From a candidate division KSB1 bacterium (lineage in GTDB: Bacteria; Zhuqueibacterota; Zhuqueibacteria; Zhuqueibacterales; Zhuqueibacteraceae), in assembly GCA_034506175.1 (NCBI GenBank), contig JAPDQB010000004.1:21894-85893 (forward strand): 64,000 nt of DNA. The letters are read 5' to 3'. The notes below the pieces were generated by a model, which worked only from the letters and a program-made list of their open reading frames with translations, had not been told where the DNA came from and made no database searches. A program made the position numbers and the translations under genes. Positions within the stretch are counted from its first letter, which is position 1; each line of letters begins with the position of its first letter. Shown piece by piece: positions 8,434 to 17,001 of the stretch.

Positions 8434-10683
8434 ATGTTTGCATTTGTCAAAACCCTCAAGCACCGGCGCAGTGAAATCCGGCTGGCGCTTATCTTTTTGG
8501 GATTGATTCTCATTCCCAGCGGGCTGCTGGGCTATTTCAGTTGGCGTGCCATCGAGAACGAAAAGCTGCTGGCGCGCGAGCGCCTGGGAGAAAGCTACCG
8601 GCAATTTGCCCGTTTGGCCGCCCACGAGATTGATCTCGAGCTGGAAGAAGTGGAAAAGCGCTGGAGCAACGCCGCCAAGGAAATCTTCAAGAAAAACGAC
8701 CGGCGGCCCAGCCCCAAAGACCTGGCGCTGCTTGCCGAAAAGGATTCGCTGATTGCCGCGTGTTTTCTTTTCACCGCGCCGGGCCAGATCGAATATCCTC
8801 CCGGGCTGGTTTTGCCGCAGGAGACTGCCGCGCCGGAGACACTGCGCAGCGAAACCCTTGCCCGCGAGCACGAATTTTTCAACAAGTTGGTTGCCGCCGG
8901 TGAAGAGCTGGAATATCGCGCCTTCGATTTGGACGGCGCCATCGCCGTTTACCGCGAAATGCTGTCGAAAATTTCCAGCCCGCAATTGCGCGGCATGGCC
9001 GAAAGCTACATCGGCCGCGCGTTGCAGAAAAAGGGTGACTGGCCGGCGGCGTTGGCCACGTTCCAAAAGCTTTTGGCTGAATACGGCGAAGTGCGGGATT
9101 TGAATAAAATGTACTTGCGCTTCCTGGCGCAATATCAAATTGCCGTCTGCCTCGAAAGCATGGGGCAAGACCGCGAGGCCATCGAGGCGTTGTTGAGCTT
9201 GAACCGAGATTTGCTCGCGCGCAGCGACGCGATCAGCCGGCAGCAATATGCCGATTTTTTGGAGCAGATTCAAATTTTGGCCCGGCGGCTGCTCGCCTCG
9301 CCGCATTTGTCGGAACCGGCCCGCTATCAGACGCAATTCGACGCGCTGGCGGAGCAGAGCAAAAAACGCATCAGCCAAAAATATTTTTTGCAGCTTTTGG
9401 ACCGGCAGTTGAACAAAGTCGTGATCGAGCGCAAATCGTATCGCGCCCGATTTCGTTATATTTCTGATGCGACGGACCACGAGCCGTTTCTGCTGGCCTT
9501 TCATTTTTTGCCGGATGTCACCCGCAATTTTGTGGCCGGGCTGGTGGGGCTGCAGATCGATCTGGCGCATTTGCGCCGGCATTTGCTGCCGGTCTTTCAC
9601 CGCCATTTGCGCTCCGGCGAAGACCTGACCCTGGCCTTGCGCAATGACAAGGGCGATTACGTCATCGGCCAACCAGAACCCGATCACAAGCTCGTTGCAA
9701 CGCAGAATCTCTCGACGCCTTTTGATTTTTGGCAGGTTGCGGTTTACGTGAATGACACGCTGCCGCCGGCGCCGCGTTGGGATTTTCGCACGGCCCTGGG
9801 GCTGTGGTTGATCTCGATATTGCTGCTCAGCATTTTTCTCGGCGTGTTTTTTTTCATCCGCCAGGCCCGGCAGCAGGCGCATCTGTCGCGGATGAAATCG
9901 ACTTTTGTCTCCAACGTCTCGCACGAGCTGCGCACACCGCTGGCCTCGATCAAGATGCTGGCCGAGCTGCTCGAGATGCAGCTCTGCGGTCGGGCGCCGG
10001 CAGCCAATCACACCGAAAAGGCGAAGCAATATCTCGGCGTCATTCGCCGGGAATGCGACCGCCTGGGCCGGCTAATCGAGAACGTGTTAAATTTTTCCAA
10101 AATCGAGCGCGGCTTAAAACAGTACAATTTTGAATATGAAGATCCGGCCGAGATATTGCGCCTGGCGGTCGAAACCTTTCGCCCCCACGCCGAAGCCGAA
10201 GGCTTTTCCCTCACCGCCGACTTTGCGGAGAATTTGCCGGAATTGCGCCTGGATGCCGATGCGATTTCGCAGGTGATGCTGAATTTGTTGAGCAATGCCG
10301 TGAAATACAGCGACGAAGTGAAGGAAATTCACGTGCGCGCTTATCGCGACGGCGCGGTGGTTGCCGTCGAAGTGGCCGACCGCGGCATCGGCATCGCCAG
10401 CACCGAGATCCCGAAAATTTTTGATGACTTCTATCGCGTCGATCAAACTCTGGGCGCCAACAAACAAGGCGGCATGGGACTGGGCCTGACGCTGGCGCGC
10501 CACATCGTGCGCGCCCACGGCGGCGACATCACCGTGCGCAGCGAAGTGGGAAAAGGCTCGACGTTTATTTTTACGCTGCCGCTTCCCGCTGACGAGGTGG
10601 CCGCGCCGACGAATAGTGAAACGCCACATGTTGCCTCAGTCGAGCCGCATGCTGAAACCGTGATGTACCACGAAAATGAGTAG
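8434..10683 (+). CDS. Membrane sensor histidine kinase with periplasmic TPR-like region
   Basis: A transmembrane helix near residues 16-38 and a second at about 450-472 enclose a large extracytoplasmic region. Part of that region (about residues 165-260) has repeated helical pairs resembling TPRs (GRALQKKGDWPAALATFQKL). The cytoplasmic part has HisKA with SHELRTPL (His497 as phospho-acceptor), the N-box LNLLSNAVKYSD, and G-boxes DRGIGI and GGMGLGL. ATG 8434 with GAGG at 8423-8426 is preferred; upstream in-frame ATGs lie in repeat DNA. The PhoB-type regulator downstream is its likely partner. The signal is unknown. Confidence 0.92.
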   Translation: MFAFVKTLKHRRSEIRLALIFLGLILIPSGLLGYFSWRAIENEKLLARERLGESYRQFARLAAHEIDLELEEVEKRWSNAAKEIFKKNDRRPSPKDLALLAEKDSLIAACFLFTAPGQIEYPPGLVLPQETAAPETLRSETLAREHEFFNKLVAAGEELEYRAFDLDGAIAVYREMLSKISSPQLRGMAESYIGRALQKKGDWPAALATFQKLLAEYGEVRDLNKMYLRFLAQYQIAVCLESMGQDREAIEALLSLNRDLLARSDAISRQQYADFLEQIQILARRLLASPHLSEPARYQTQFDALAEQSKKRISQKYFLQLLDRQLNKVVIERKSYRARFRYISDATDHEPFLLAFHFLPDVTRNFVAGLVGLQIDLAHLRRHLLPVFHRHLRSGEDLTLALRNDKGDYVIGQPEPDHKLVATQNLSTPFDFWQVAVYVNDTLPPAPRWDFRTALGLWLISILLLSIFLGVFFFIRQARQQAHLSRMKSTFVSNVSHELRTPLASIKMLAELLEMQLCGRAPAANHTEKAKQYLGVIRRECDRLGRLIENVLNFSKIERGLKQYNFEYEDPAEILRLAVETFRPHAEAEGFSLTADFAENLPELRLDADAISQVMLNLLSNAVKYSDEVKEIHVRAYRDGAVVAVEVADRGIGIASTEIPKIFDDFYRVDQTLGANKQGGMGLGLTLARHIVRAHGGDITVRSEVGKGSTFIFTLPLPADEVAAPTNSETPHVASVEPHAETVMYHENE

Positions 10684-10734
10684 CGTGGGCTTCCAGCCTG
10701 CAAACAGCCGATGCAGACAAGATGTCTGCGCTAC
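10681..10734. repeat. Hairpin element family C, copy 1
   Basis: Starts with tagcg, where TAG is the stop codon of the histidine kinase. Hairpin 1 has stem ggct/agcc with loop tcc (10688-10698). Hairpin 2 has stem gcagac/gtctgc with loop aagat (10713-10729). It ends in gctac. A copy at 16448-16489 keeps loops and flanks but has different stems. Confidence 0.85.
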
Positions 10735-10807
10735 GTTTTGATTATCGTGGGTGCCGCAACACGGCATGAACATTTCTAAGAAAAAACTATCAAGACCGCC
10801 AAGGTTT

Positions 10808-10878
10808 TTTCACCACAAAGGCACAAAGGCCACAAAGTTTGGTTTTTTCTTTGTGTCTTTTGTGTCTTTGTGGTGAAA
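10808..10878. repeat. Intergenic inverted repeat of caccacaaag words
   Basis: Arm 10811-10837 (caccacaaaggcacaaaggc and onward) is nearly the reverse complement of 10849-10875 (ending ctttgtggtg). It lies between the sensor kinase and its regulator and could form a long stem-loop, possibly modulating co-expression. No T tract follows. Confidence 0.75.
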
Positions 10879-10937
10879 TTTTCAAGCTTCAAATGATCCG
10901 GACGATTTGTTGAATCCGAATACCCAAAACAAATTTT

Positions 10938-11645
10938 ATGAAAAAAATTCTGATTGTCGAAGATGACGCCGCCATCGTTTTGGGCTTGGAAGGCGCGCTG
11001 CAAAACGAGGGCTATGAAACGCTCACAGCGCGCACCGGCCCCGATGGCTGGCGCCTGGCCAAGGAACAGCAGCCGGATTTGCTGATTTTGGATTTGATGC
11101 TGCCGGGAATGAGCGGCCTGGAGATTTGTAAACGCCTGCGCGACGACGGCCTCAAGACACCGGTGATTATGCTGACTTCCAAAGCCGAGGAGAACGACAA
11201 GGTTTTGGGATTGGAGCTGGGCGCCGATGATTATGTCACCAAGCCCTTCGGCTTGCGCGAGCTGTTGGCGCGCGTGAAAGCGCATTTGCGCCGTGAAGAA
11301 GTAGCCGCAGCGCCCGAATCCCCCAAAACGCTGGAAAAATTTTGTTTCGACGAAGTAGTGGTGGATTTCAAGCGGCACGAAGTTTACAAGGCTGGTGTGT
11401 TGCAGGAGATGACGAACCGCGAGTTCCGCTTGCTGGAATATTTCATTCATCACCCCGGCGAGCTGCTCACCCGCGACCGCCTGTTGAATGAGATTTGGGG
11501 ATATGAGGTTTATCCGACGACGCGGACGATCGACAACCATGTTCGCTGGCTGCGCAAGCACATCGAACCGGATCCCGAAAATCCACGCTACATCAAAACC
11601 ATTCGCGGCGCCGGATACCTTTTTGAAACCGACAAAAAAAGTTAA
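10938..11645 (+). CDS. OmpR/PhoB-family response regulator
   Basis: An N-terminal receiver domain with the acidic pair ED-D near residues 8-10, phospho-acceptor Asp52 in LLILDLMLPG, the switch residue in MLTSKAE, and the KPF lysine. A C-terminal winged-helix DNA-binding domain follows, with EFRLLEYFIHHPGELLTRD and TRTIDNHVRWLRKHIE. The 235-residue length is typical. It should bind DNA as a dimer after phosphorylation by the upstream histidine kinase. Two repeats lie between the two genes, so they may not be tightly co-transcribed. Target genes are unknown; the following HprK-like and Kelch genes are candidates. Confidence 0.95.
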   Translation: MKKILIVEDDAAIVLGLEGALQNEGYETLTARTGPDGWRLAKEQQPDLLILDLMLPGMSGLEICKRLRDDGLKTPVIMLTSKAEENDKVLGLELGADDYVTKPFGLRELLARVKAHLRREEVAAAPESPKTLEKFCFDEVVVDFKRHEVYKAGVLQEMTNREFRLLEYFIHHPGELLTRDRLLNEIWGYEVYPTTRTIDNHVRWLRKHIEPDPENPRYIKTIRGAGYLFETDKKS

Positions 11646-11743
11646 AAGGATTTTCGTGTCTTTTCGTGTATTTCATGGGCAATGAGTTCGAAAGTGTCGA
11701 AGTAGAAATAAAATGAAACGAAAAAAACTTTTCAGCCAGGCTC

Positions 11744-12838
11744 ATGAATAAATCACCAGCAACCAGCAATCGCCTCGGCGTGCGCATGCATGGCGCCAGC
11801 TTGACGCTGGAATCGACTCATGCGCCGCTGCTGGATTATGCCGTCGAACATCTGCACGATCTGGTGGAAACGCCGGGCCTATCGCCGGACGTGGCGGTGA
11901 AATGCCATTGGTCGCAGGGCGATTGGGACCCGGAAGCCAATCCCTTTCCCTCGTCGGAGGCGGTGAACGTCATCGGCAAGCGCATGCTCGGCAACCCTGA
12001 TGAGCTGGTCTGGCTGGATACGCTGCGGATGAAGGGCTTGCAGCTTCGCTTCCGCCGTGATCAGGGGCGATGGCTTTTCGAAGTGGCTTATCGCTTTCAC
12101 CCCAAAAAGGAGAAGGCCGAAAATCTGCCGGAATACGAGTACAAGAAATATTTCAGCTTGATGAGCTACCTGGTTTATTATCCACTGATGTGGCATCTCG
12201 AACGTTCGCTGGGGTGGACGGTGTTTCACGCCTCGGCGTTGGCGAGTCCTGCCGGCGGCATTCTCATCGGCGGCCTCGGCGGTGTTGGCAAGACCACCAC
12301 CTGTGTGGCGCTGATGCAGCGTCCGGGCATCGAGTTGGTGGCGGAAAATATCATTTTCACTGATGGCGAATGGATTTATCCCTGCTACGAGCCAATTCGG
12401 TTGGATGAGAACAGCCTGGCGATGCTCGGCAACGATCTGCAAGGGTTGGCGCCGATGACGTTTCCCGAAGGCTTGAAGGACAAATCGCTTTTTCATTTGC
12501 GTGCGAACGGGCGTTTGAACAAAGTGAAGCCGGCCGCGCTGTTTTTGCCGCAATTTTCGCCGCGGCGTTATTTGACGCCGCTGCCGCCACCATTGGCCGC
12601 GGAAAAAATGGCGGCGATGAACCGCTTAACGCGCGAGCTGGATGATTACGCCTGGTACGCGGCGGCGCTGGAAATGCACTGGCCGCAAGCCGGCCAGGCC
12701 GCCAAGCGCCTCGAAGTGTTGCGTCGCTTCGCCGAGGCCACCCGCTGTTTTGAATTGGGCATCGACCGTACCGCCGGTGTCGAAGCGGTCGTAATGGATA
12801 TTCTTAACGCGATCGATTCGCTGGAGAGTTTCTCATGA
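11744..12838 (+). CDS. HPr-kinase-like P-loop protein
   Basis: A 364-residue protein with Walker A IGGLGGVGKTTT near residues 175-186, preceded by VFHASALASPAGGIL. That layout is seen in HPr kinase/phosphorylase-like proteins in polysaccharide and peptide clusters. No HPr or PTS gene is visible, so regulation of sugar PTS is doubtful; these homologues may phosphorylate another partner. The first residues MNKSPATSN come from ccagcaaccagcaa-type repeat DNA also seen near 17.07 kb, so the true start may be later. The stop overlaps the next start (ATGA), implying translational coupling to the Kelch gene. Confidence 0.75.
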   Translation: MNKSPATSNRLGVRMHGASLTLESTHAPLLDYAVEHLHDLVETPGLSPDVAVKCHWSQGDWDPEANPFPSSEAVNVIGKRMLGNPDELVWLDTLRMKGLQLRFRRDQGRWLFEVAYRFHPKKEKAENLPEYEYKKYFSLMSYLVYYPLMWHLERSLGWTVFHASALASPAGGILIGGLGGVGKTTTCVALMQRPGIELVAENIIFTDGEWIYPCYEPIRLDENSLAMLGNDLQGLAPMTFPEGLKDKSLFHLRANGRLNKVKPAALFLPQFSPRRYLTPLPPPLAAEKMAAMNRLTRELDDYAWYAAALEMHWPQAGQAAKRLEVLRRFAEATRCFELGIDRTAGVEAVVMDILNAIDSLESFS

Positions 12839-14004
12839 GAAAAAACAATATTCATCTGCTGTTGGCCATGGCGATGAGCCTGGGCGGCGCCGCCCAGGCC
12901 CAAACGCCGGCTGAGGCCCCGCCGGCGCCGCGCGCCAACACCGGCGCTGCTTTGAGCCAATGGCTTGACCGCACGCCGGCGACGAGCCACTCTGCAAATT
13001 TTCCGGCGGCGGCGGAAGATTGCGCCATGATTTACGATCCCGTCGATCACCGGCTTGTGCTCTTCGGCGGAAAAAACGATGCCAACGAAAATGTCAACGA
13101 AGTTTGGGCGCTGGATTTGAGACAAAATCTCTGGCAGCAAATCGCCGTCACCGGCGAAACGCCGCCGCCCAGCGAGGATCACGCCGTCATCTATGATCCC
13201 GCGGGCCATCGGATGATTCTGCACGGCGGCGAAGACGGCTTGACCACCAACAAAACCTGGGCGTTTGATTTGCAAACGAGCCGCTGGCGCAACATGACCG
13301 ACTCCACCGCGCCGGCGCGCGAAGATCACACCGCCATTTATGACAGCCGCGAAAAGCGCATGGTGATTTTTGGCGGCCGCAACAATGACGGCGAGATTGA
13401 CCATGTCAACATTGAAGAACTGTGGGCGCTCGATCTCGATCCGGCGTCACCGCGTTTTGAAAAATGGCACCGCCTGCCCGCCGGCGAAAAACGTCCCCTG
13501 GGCCGCTCGGATCACGTCGCTGTTTTTGACGCGCGCGAAAATCGCATGATCATTTATGGCGGCTGGGATAAGGATGCCAAGGCTTATCTCGGCGATACCT
13601 GGGCATATTATTTCCCAACGTTCATCGACACGGTGGGACACTGGCGACAACTCAAGACCAAAAAGTCGTATCCGCCCAAACGCCGCCATGCCGTGGGCGC
13701 TTACGACGCCGGGCGAAATTGGTTTATCATCTGCGGCGGCTATGGCGAAGAAGGTTATCTCAACGACGTTTGGGCTTTCGATCTCACGGATGATGTTTGG
13801 ATCAACGTTACGCCCGGGCCGCAGCCGCGCCTCGATCACCAGGCGGTTTACGACCCCCAAAGCCAGCGCCTGATTATTTGGGGTGGCGATGCCAGGCTCA
13901 AAAACAAATTTCATGATTTGTGGGAGCTGCAAATCAACCCCGGCGTGTCGGTGGAGGCGCTGCGGCCCACCACCGAAATCCGCACGAGCGAGAATCAAGA
14001 ATGA
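12835..14004 (+). CDS. Secreted Kelch-repeat beta-propeller protein
   Basis: A signal peptide (about residues 1-23, ending AQAQ) is followed by six Kelch-like repeats, each with a hydrophobic strand, a Gly-Gly pair and a Trp: RLVLFGGKND, RMILHGGEDG, RMVIFGGRNN, RMIIYGGWDK, WFIICGGYGE and RLIIWGGDAR. This is one complete propeller with almost nothing else. No catalytic motif is visible, so a binding or scaffold role outside the cytoplasm is likely. It overlaps the HprK-like gene by 4 bp and is followed by rtcB 9 bp later. Confidence 0.88.
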   Translation: MRKNNIHLLLAMAMSLGGAAQAQTPAEAPPAPRANTGAALSQWLDRTPATSHSANFPAAAEDCAMIYDPVDHRLVLFGGKNDANENVNEVWALDLRQNLWQQIAVTGETPPPSEDHAVIYDPAGHRMILHGGEDGLTTNKTWAFDLQTSRWRNMTDSTAPAREDHTAIYDSREKRMVIFGGRNNDGEIDHVNIEELWALDLDPASPRFEKWHRLPAGEKRPLGRSDHVAVFDARENRMIIYGGWDKDAKAYLGDTWAYYFPTFIDTVGHWRQLKTKKSYPPKRRHAVGAYDAGRNWFIICGGYGEEGYLNDVWAFDLTDDVWINVTPGPQPRLDHQAVYDPQSQRLIIWGGDARLKNKFHDLWELQINPGVSVEALRPTTEIRTSENQE

Positions 14005-14013
14005 GGTTTCATC

Positions 14014-15402
14014 ATGCACGGATTTCCCATTGAAACCAAGCCTCAAAACGGCGGCTTGCCGGTGAAGTTTTTTTTGACGCCGGAGTTGATGCCGACGGCG
14101 GAGACGATGGCGCAATTGGAGCAGCTTGCCGCCGCGCCGGGTCTCGCCCATCACGTGGCGGTGCTGCCGGATATTCATCGCAAAAGCCGCAACCTCAGCC
14201 CCACCGGCACGGTGGTGGCGGCGAAAAACGCCATTGTGCCGCGCGCCGTCGATACCGGCATTTGCTGCGGCATCAGGATGGTGCGCACTGAGATCGTGGC
14301 GCGTGAGCTGACGCCGCCGGCGCTCGATGCACTCTTCAACGAGTTGAAGGCAACGATTCCGGTTTTGGCGCACGAGCAGGATGCCATCACCAAACAGGAC
14401 GTTATTGATATTCTCGTGCACGGCGGCGCGTGGAGCCAAAAAAAATTCGGCCTCAGCGATGAAGAAATGCGCTGCATCGAAGACGGCGGCACGATGTCAA
14501 CGGACACCGGAGACGCCGCTGCGATTCTGGCGAGCATGCCGGAGAAGGCGCTCAAAAAAGGCCGGCGCTGTTTCGGCACGCTCGGCGACGGCAATCACTT
14601 TCTCGAGTTGCAGGAAATCGTCGAAGTGATTGATCGCGAAATCGCCAACCTGTTGGGGCTTGGCGAGGGCCAAGCGGTTTTCATGCTGCATACCGGCTCG
14701 AGAAGCGTCGGCAGCAAGACGATGAAAGAATATCTGGAAGAATTGGAGACGCAATTTTCTCCGGCGGAGAACGGCTCGCCAATTTGGTCGCTGCCGGCGG
14801 ATTCGGAAGAAGGAATCAAGTTTGCGCGGGCGATTTCTGCGGCTTCGAATTTTGGCTTTGCCAACCGCATCGCCATCACCGAAAAGCTGCGCGCGGCGGT
14901 GCGGAAAACGCTGCGCGATGAGTCGTTGCAAATGCCGCTGCTGTATGATTGCGCGCACGTTAGCATCAAGCTGGAGCAGTGGAACGGCGAGAAGCTGTGG
15001 GTGCATCGCCACGGCGGCAGCCGGGCGTTGACGGCTTCGCAATTGGCGGCGCATCCGATTTTTTCCCAAACCGGCCAGCCGGTGCCGATCCCCGGCTCGA
15101 TGGGGCATGATTCTTTTATCGGCGTGGCCGATGAAAACGCGGCGGCGGCTTTTTTTTCCGTCAATCACGGCGCCGGCCGGGTGATGGACAAGCCCGAGGC
15201 GATGGCGCACTTCACCGCGGCGCAGGTTGAAAAGGAAATGCGCGACAAAAACATTCGGTTGTATCGCTACGGCGCCGACAATATTGCGGAGCAGGCGCCC
15301 AGTTCGTTCAAGGATATTTCACAAGTCATTCAAGCCATGTCGGCTTTGAGGTTGGCCAAACCGGTCGTGCGACTGCGGCCGGTGGCGGTGTTAAAGGGAT
15401 GA
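14014..15402 (+). CDS. rtcB: RtcB-family RNA ligase
   Basis: RtcB joins RNA 2',3'-cyclic phosphate and 5'-OH ends using GTP and manganese. Visible family blocks are DTGICCGIRM (metal-binding Asp and Cys), LGTLGDGNHFLELQ, MLHTGSRSVGSK, HRHGGSRA, PIPGSMGHDS and the guanylylated-His region VNHGAGR. Some blocks differ from classical RtcB (TLGDG instead of TLGGG, HRHGGSRA instead of HRKGATRA), which suggests a divergent subfamily. At 462 residues the length is normal. GAGG at 14003-14006 overlaps the previous stop. No archease or RtcA gene is adjacent, so its RNA target is open. Confidence 0.88.
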   Translation: MHGFPIETKPQNGGLPVKFFLTPELMPTAETMAQLEQLAAAPGLAHHVAVLPDIHRKSRNLSPTGTVVAAKNAIVPRAVDTGICCGIRMVRTEIVARELTPPALDALFNELKATIPVLAHEQDAITKQDVIDILVHGGAWSQKKFGLSDEEMRCIEDGGTMSTDTGDAAAILASMPEKALKKGRRCFGTLGDGNHFLELQEIVEVIDREIANLLGLGEGQAVFMLHTGSRSVGSKTMKEYLEELETQFSPAENGSPIWSLPADSEEGIKFARAISAASNFGFANRIAITEKLRAAVRKTLRDESLQMPLLYDCAHVSIKLEQWNGEKLWVHRHGGSRALTASQLAAHPIFSQTGQPVPIPGSMGHDSFIGVADENAAAAFFSVNHGAGRVMDKPEAMAHFTAAQVEKEMRDKNIRLYRYGADNIAEQAPSSFKDISQVIQAMSALRLAKPVVRLRPVAVLKG

Positions 15403-15547
15403 GGCAACCCGAGCATGCTGGAGCCGGAAATGACAAAGGGTCAAAGCAGACACGACAAAAGGTGACGAAGCGGATAAAGCGACCGCGAAGCGACTGAATC
15501 TCGTTCATTAACATTGCGGGTATGAATTTAGTCAATTGAGGCGGAAT

Positions 15548-15587
15548 GCGATGATTGATCATCGCAAAACTGAAGTTTTGCACTCCG
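15548..15587 (+). repeat. Hairpin element family B, copy 2 (double hairpin)
   Basis: A first hairpin gcgatgat-tg-atcatcgc (15548-15565) runs directly into caaaac-tgaa-gttttg (15565-15580), followed by the constant flank cactccg (15581-15587). It lies in the 294-bp gap between rtcB and the broken methyltransferase; the rest of that gap shows no gene. Confidence 0.82.
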
Positions 15588-15696
15588 GGTTCAAGCGGCT
15601 AAACTTTTACCATTGCAGCATGGCTGGCGTCTGGCGGTGGATTGATTGAATAATCAACTGAAATCAATCAACGCTATTAGTCAGGAGGAACTCGCG

Positions 15697-16338
15697 ATGA
15701 GACCTTCACGACCGGAAGACGTTTCAGCCCAGGAACAGCATACTGAAGACGCGCAGCAGCAGCGACTGACAAGGAAACACCAAAAGTGGGAGAGCAAGTA
15801 TCAAAGCAGGAAGGGAGAAGATTTTGGGTGGCATCTTTCTCAGCCCCCTCCGGAGCTGATCAAGCTCTTGGAAAGTGGCGAGGTTTTAAGCGGCCCGGCG
15901 CTGGACATCGGATGCGGCGCCGGTGTTGCCATTTCCTATCTTTCGTCGCAATCCTTTGAGCCTGCGATTGGGCTGGATATTGCCTTTGCGGCTGTTTGTT
16001 AAGCCAGAGAATTGGCTGCCGAGAACAAAACGCATCCGGTGTTTGTGGTGGCTGCGGCGCCTTTTCTTCCTTTTGCCGGCGAGTATTTTGCTTTCATCTT
16101 TGATCGCGGTTGCATGCACGCGCTGCCGGAGGCGGATTGGCCGTTGTATTTGCAGGAAATCGAACGGCTGCTCAAACCCGGCGGCGTGTTTCAACTTCTG
16201 GGCAAGCGACCTTCACCCTCGGCTCTCGAGCAAATTCTTCCTGCTTGTTGGCAAACGCACACACTGGAAGAATTTCCTTTTCACTTGAAGAACGGCGGGG
16301 TGAAAGTTCTGACGCACGGCATTTTTAAAAAAAGATGA
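15697..16338 (+). pseudogene. Class I SAM-dependent methyltransferase broken by one in-frame stop
   Basis: A strong AGGAGG at 15683-15688 precedes ATG 15697. The frame gives motif I ALDIGCGAGVAI and then stops at TAA 16000-16002, codon 102. The same frame continues to 16338 with ARELAAENKTHP, FDRGCMHALPEADW and LLKPGGVFQLLGKR, which are the expected later methyltransferase motifs. Without the stop it would be 213 residues, normal for the family. A CAA (Gln) to TAA change would explain it. Either a fresh pseudogene, a sequencing error or a readthrough codon is possible. The substrate is unknown. Confidence 0.88.
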
Positions 16339-16383
16339 AGGTAATTGCCCATGCCGGGTTCGGCACCCGATCATGATGAGAAT

Positions 16384-16407
16384 CGGAGTGCCCCGCTTAC
16401 AGCGGGG
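16384..16407 (-). repeat. Hairpin element family B, copy 3
   Basis: Read on the minus strand it is ccccgc, loop tgtaa, gcgggg, then cactccg. It has the same layout as the copies at 8393 and 15565 but an unrelated stem. Confidence 0.8.
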
Positions 16408-16447
16408 TAATGCTGACGCATTGCTCGGTTTATTTTCAGAGGAAAAC

Positions 16448-16489
16448 GTAGCGCAGTCATCCTGACTGCAAGCAAGATGCTTGCGCTAC
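16448..16489 (+). repeat. Hairpin element family C, copy 2
   Basis: After gtagcg comes hairpin cagtca-tcc-tgactg (16454-16468), then gcaagc-aagat-gcttgc (16468-16484), then gctac. Loops and ends are identical to the 10.7-kb copy, while both stems differ. It is in the gap before folB. Confidence 0.85.
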
Positions 16490-16530
16490 CCACCTGTAAC
16501 TGACCCATTACCGGGGGCCGGACATTTCTC

Positions 16531-16559
16531 TTGACATTCCCGCCAGCTTTTGATAAATT
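16531..16559 (+). promoter_or_regulatory. Sigma-70-type promoter for the folate operon
   Basis: TTGACA at 16531-16536, a 17-bp spacer and TAAATT at 16554-16559, about 60 bp upstream of folB and in the right orientation. Confidence 0.6.
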
Positions 16560-16617
16560 TGACGTGGCCGTATTACTCTGAAAAAGACGAAGAAGATACA
16601 TTGAATCGAGCCCATCC

Positions 16618-16998
16618 ATGTCATGCGATCATATTCGCTTGAACAAAATGGTGTTTCGCGGCTATCATGGCGTGTGGGATGAAGAGCGCCAAATCGGCCA
16701 GCGCTTCGAGGTCGACGTTGAATTTGTTGTTGACGTCAACGCCGCAGCAAAGTCCGACAACATCAAAGACACCATCGATTTTTACAAAGTTTATCAGGTC
16801 GTCGAAAACATCGTCGCCCAAAAAAGCTTTAAACTGGTCGAGACGCTGGCAGAGACGATAGCCGCGGCCCTGTTGCAAAAATTTTCAGCTTCGGAGCTGC
16901 GCCTGCGCGTGCGCAAACCCAACTCGCCCGTGCCGGGCATTAGCGACGGCATCGAAGTCGAAATCGTGCGGCGAAAAAATATGAAACGTAAAACGTAA
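16618..16998 (+). CDS. folB: Dihydroneopterin aldolase
   Basis: Converts dihydroneopterin to 6-hydroxymethyl-dihydropterin in folate synthesis. The family pattern is clear: IRLNKMVFRGYHGVWDEER at the start, DTIDFYKVYQVVE, the LVETLAETIAAALL helix and RVRKPNSPVPGISDGIEVEI near the end. 126 residues is normal. folK follows 3 bp later, so the two consecutive steps are co-encoded. A consensus promoter lies just upstream. The last codons (MKRKT) come from a short aaacgtaaaacgtaaa repeat. Confidence 0.95.
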   Translation: MSCDHIRLNKMVFRGYHGVWDEERQIGQRFEVDVEFVVDVNAAAKSDNIKDTIDFYKVYQVVENIVAQKSFKLVETLAETIAAALLQKFSASELRLRVRKPNSPVPGISDGIEVEIVRRKNMKRKT

Positions 16999-17001
16999 AA
17001 A

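Noticed and set aside
8428-10029. 533-aa open frame antisense to the histidine kinase
   Set aside because: Same reasoning: a long shadow in moderately GC-rich codons with no recognisable motif.
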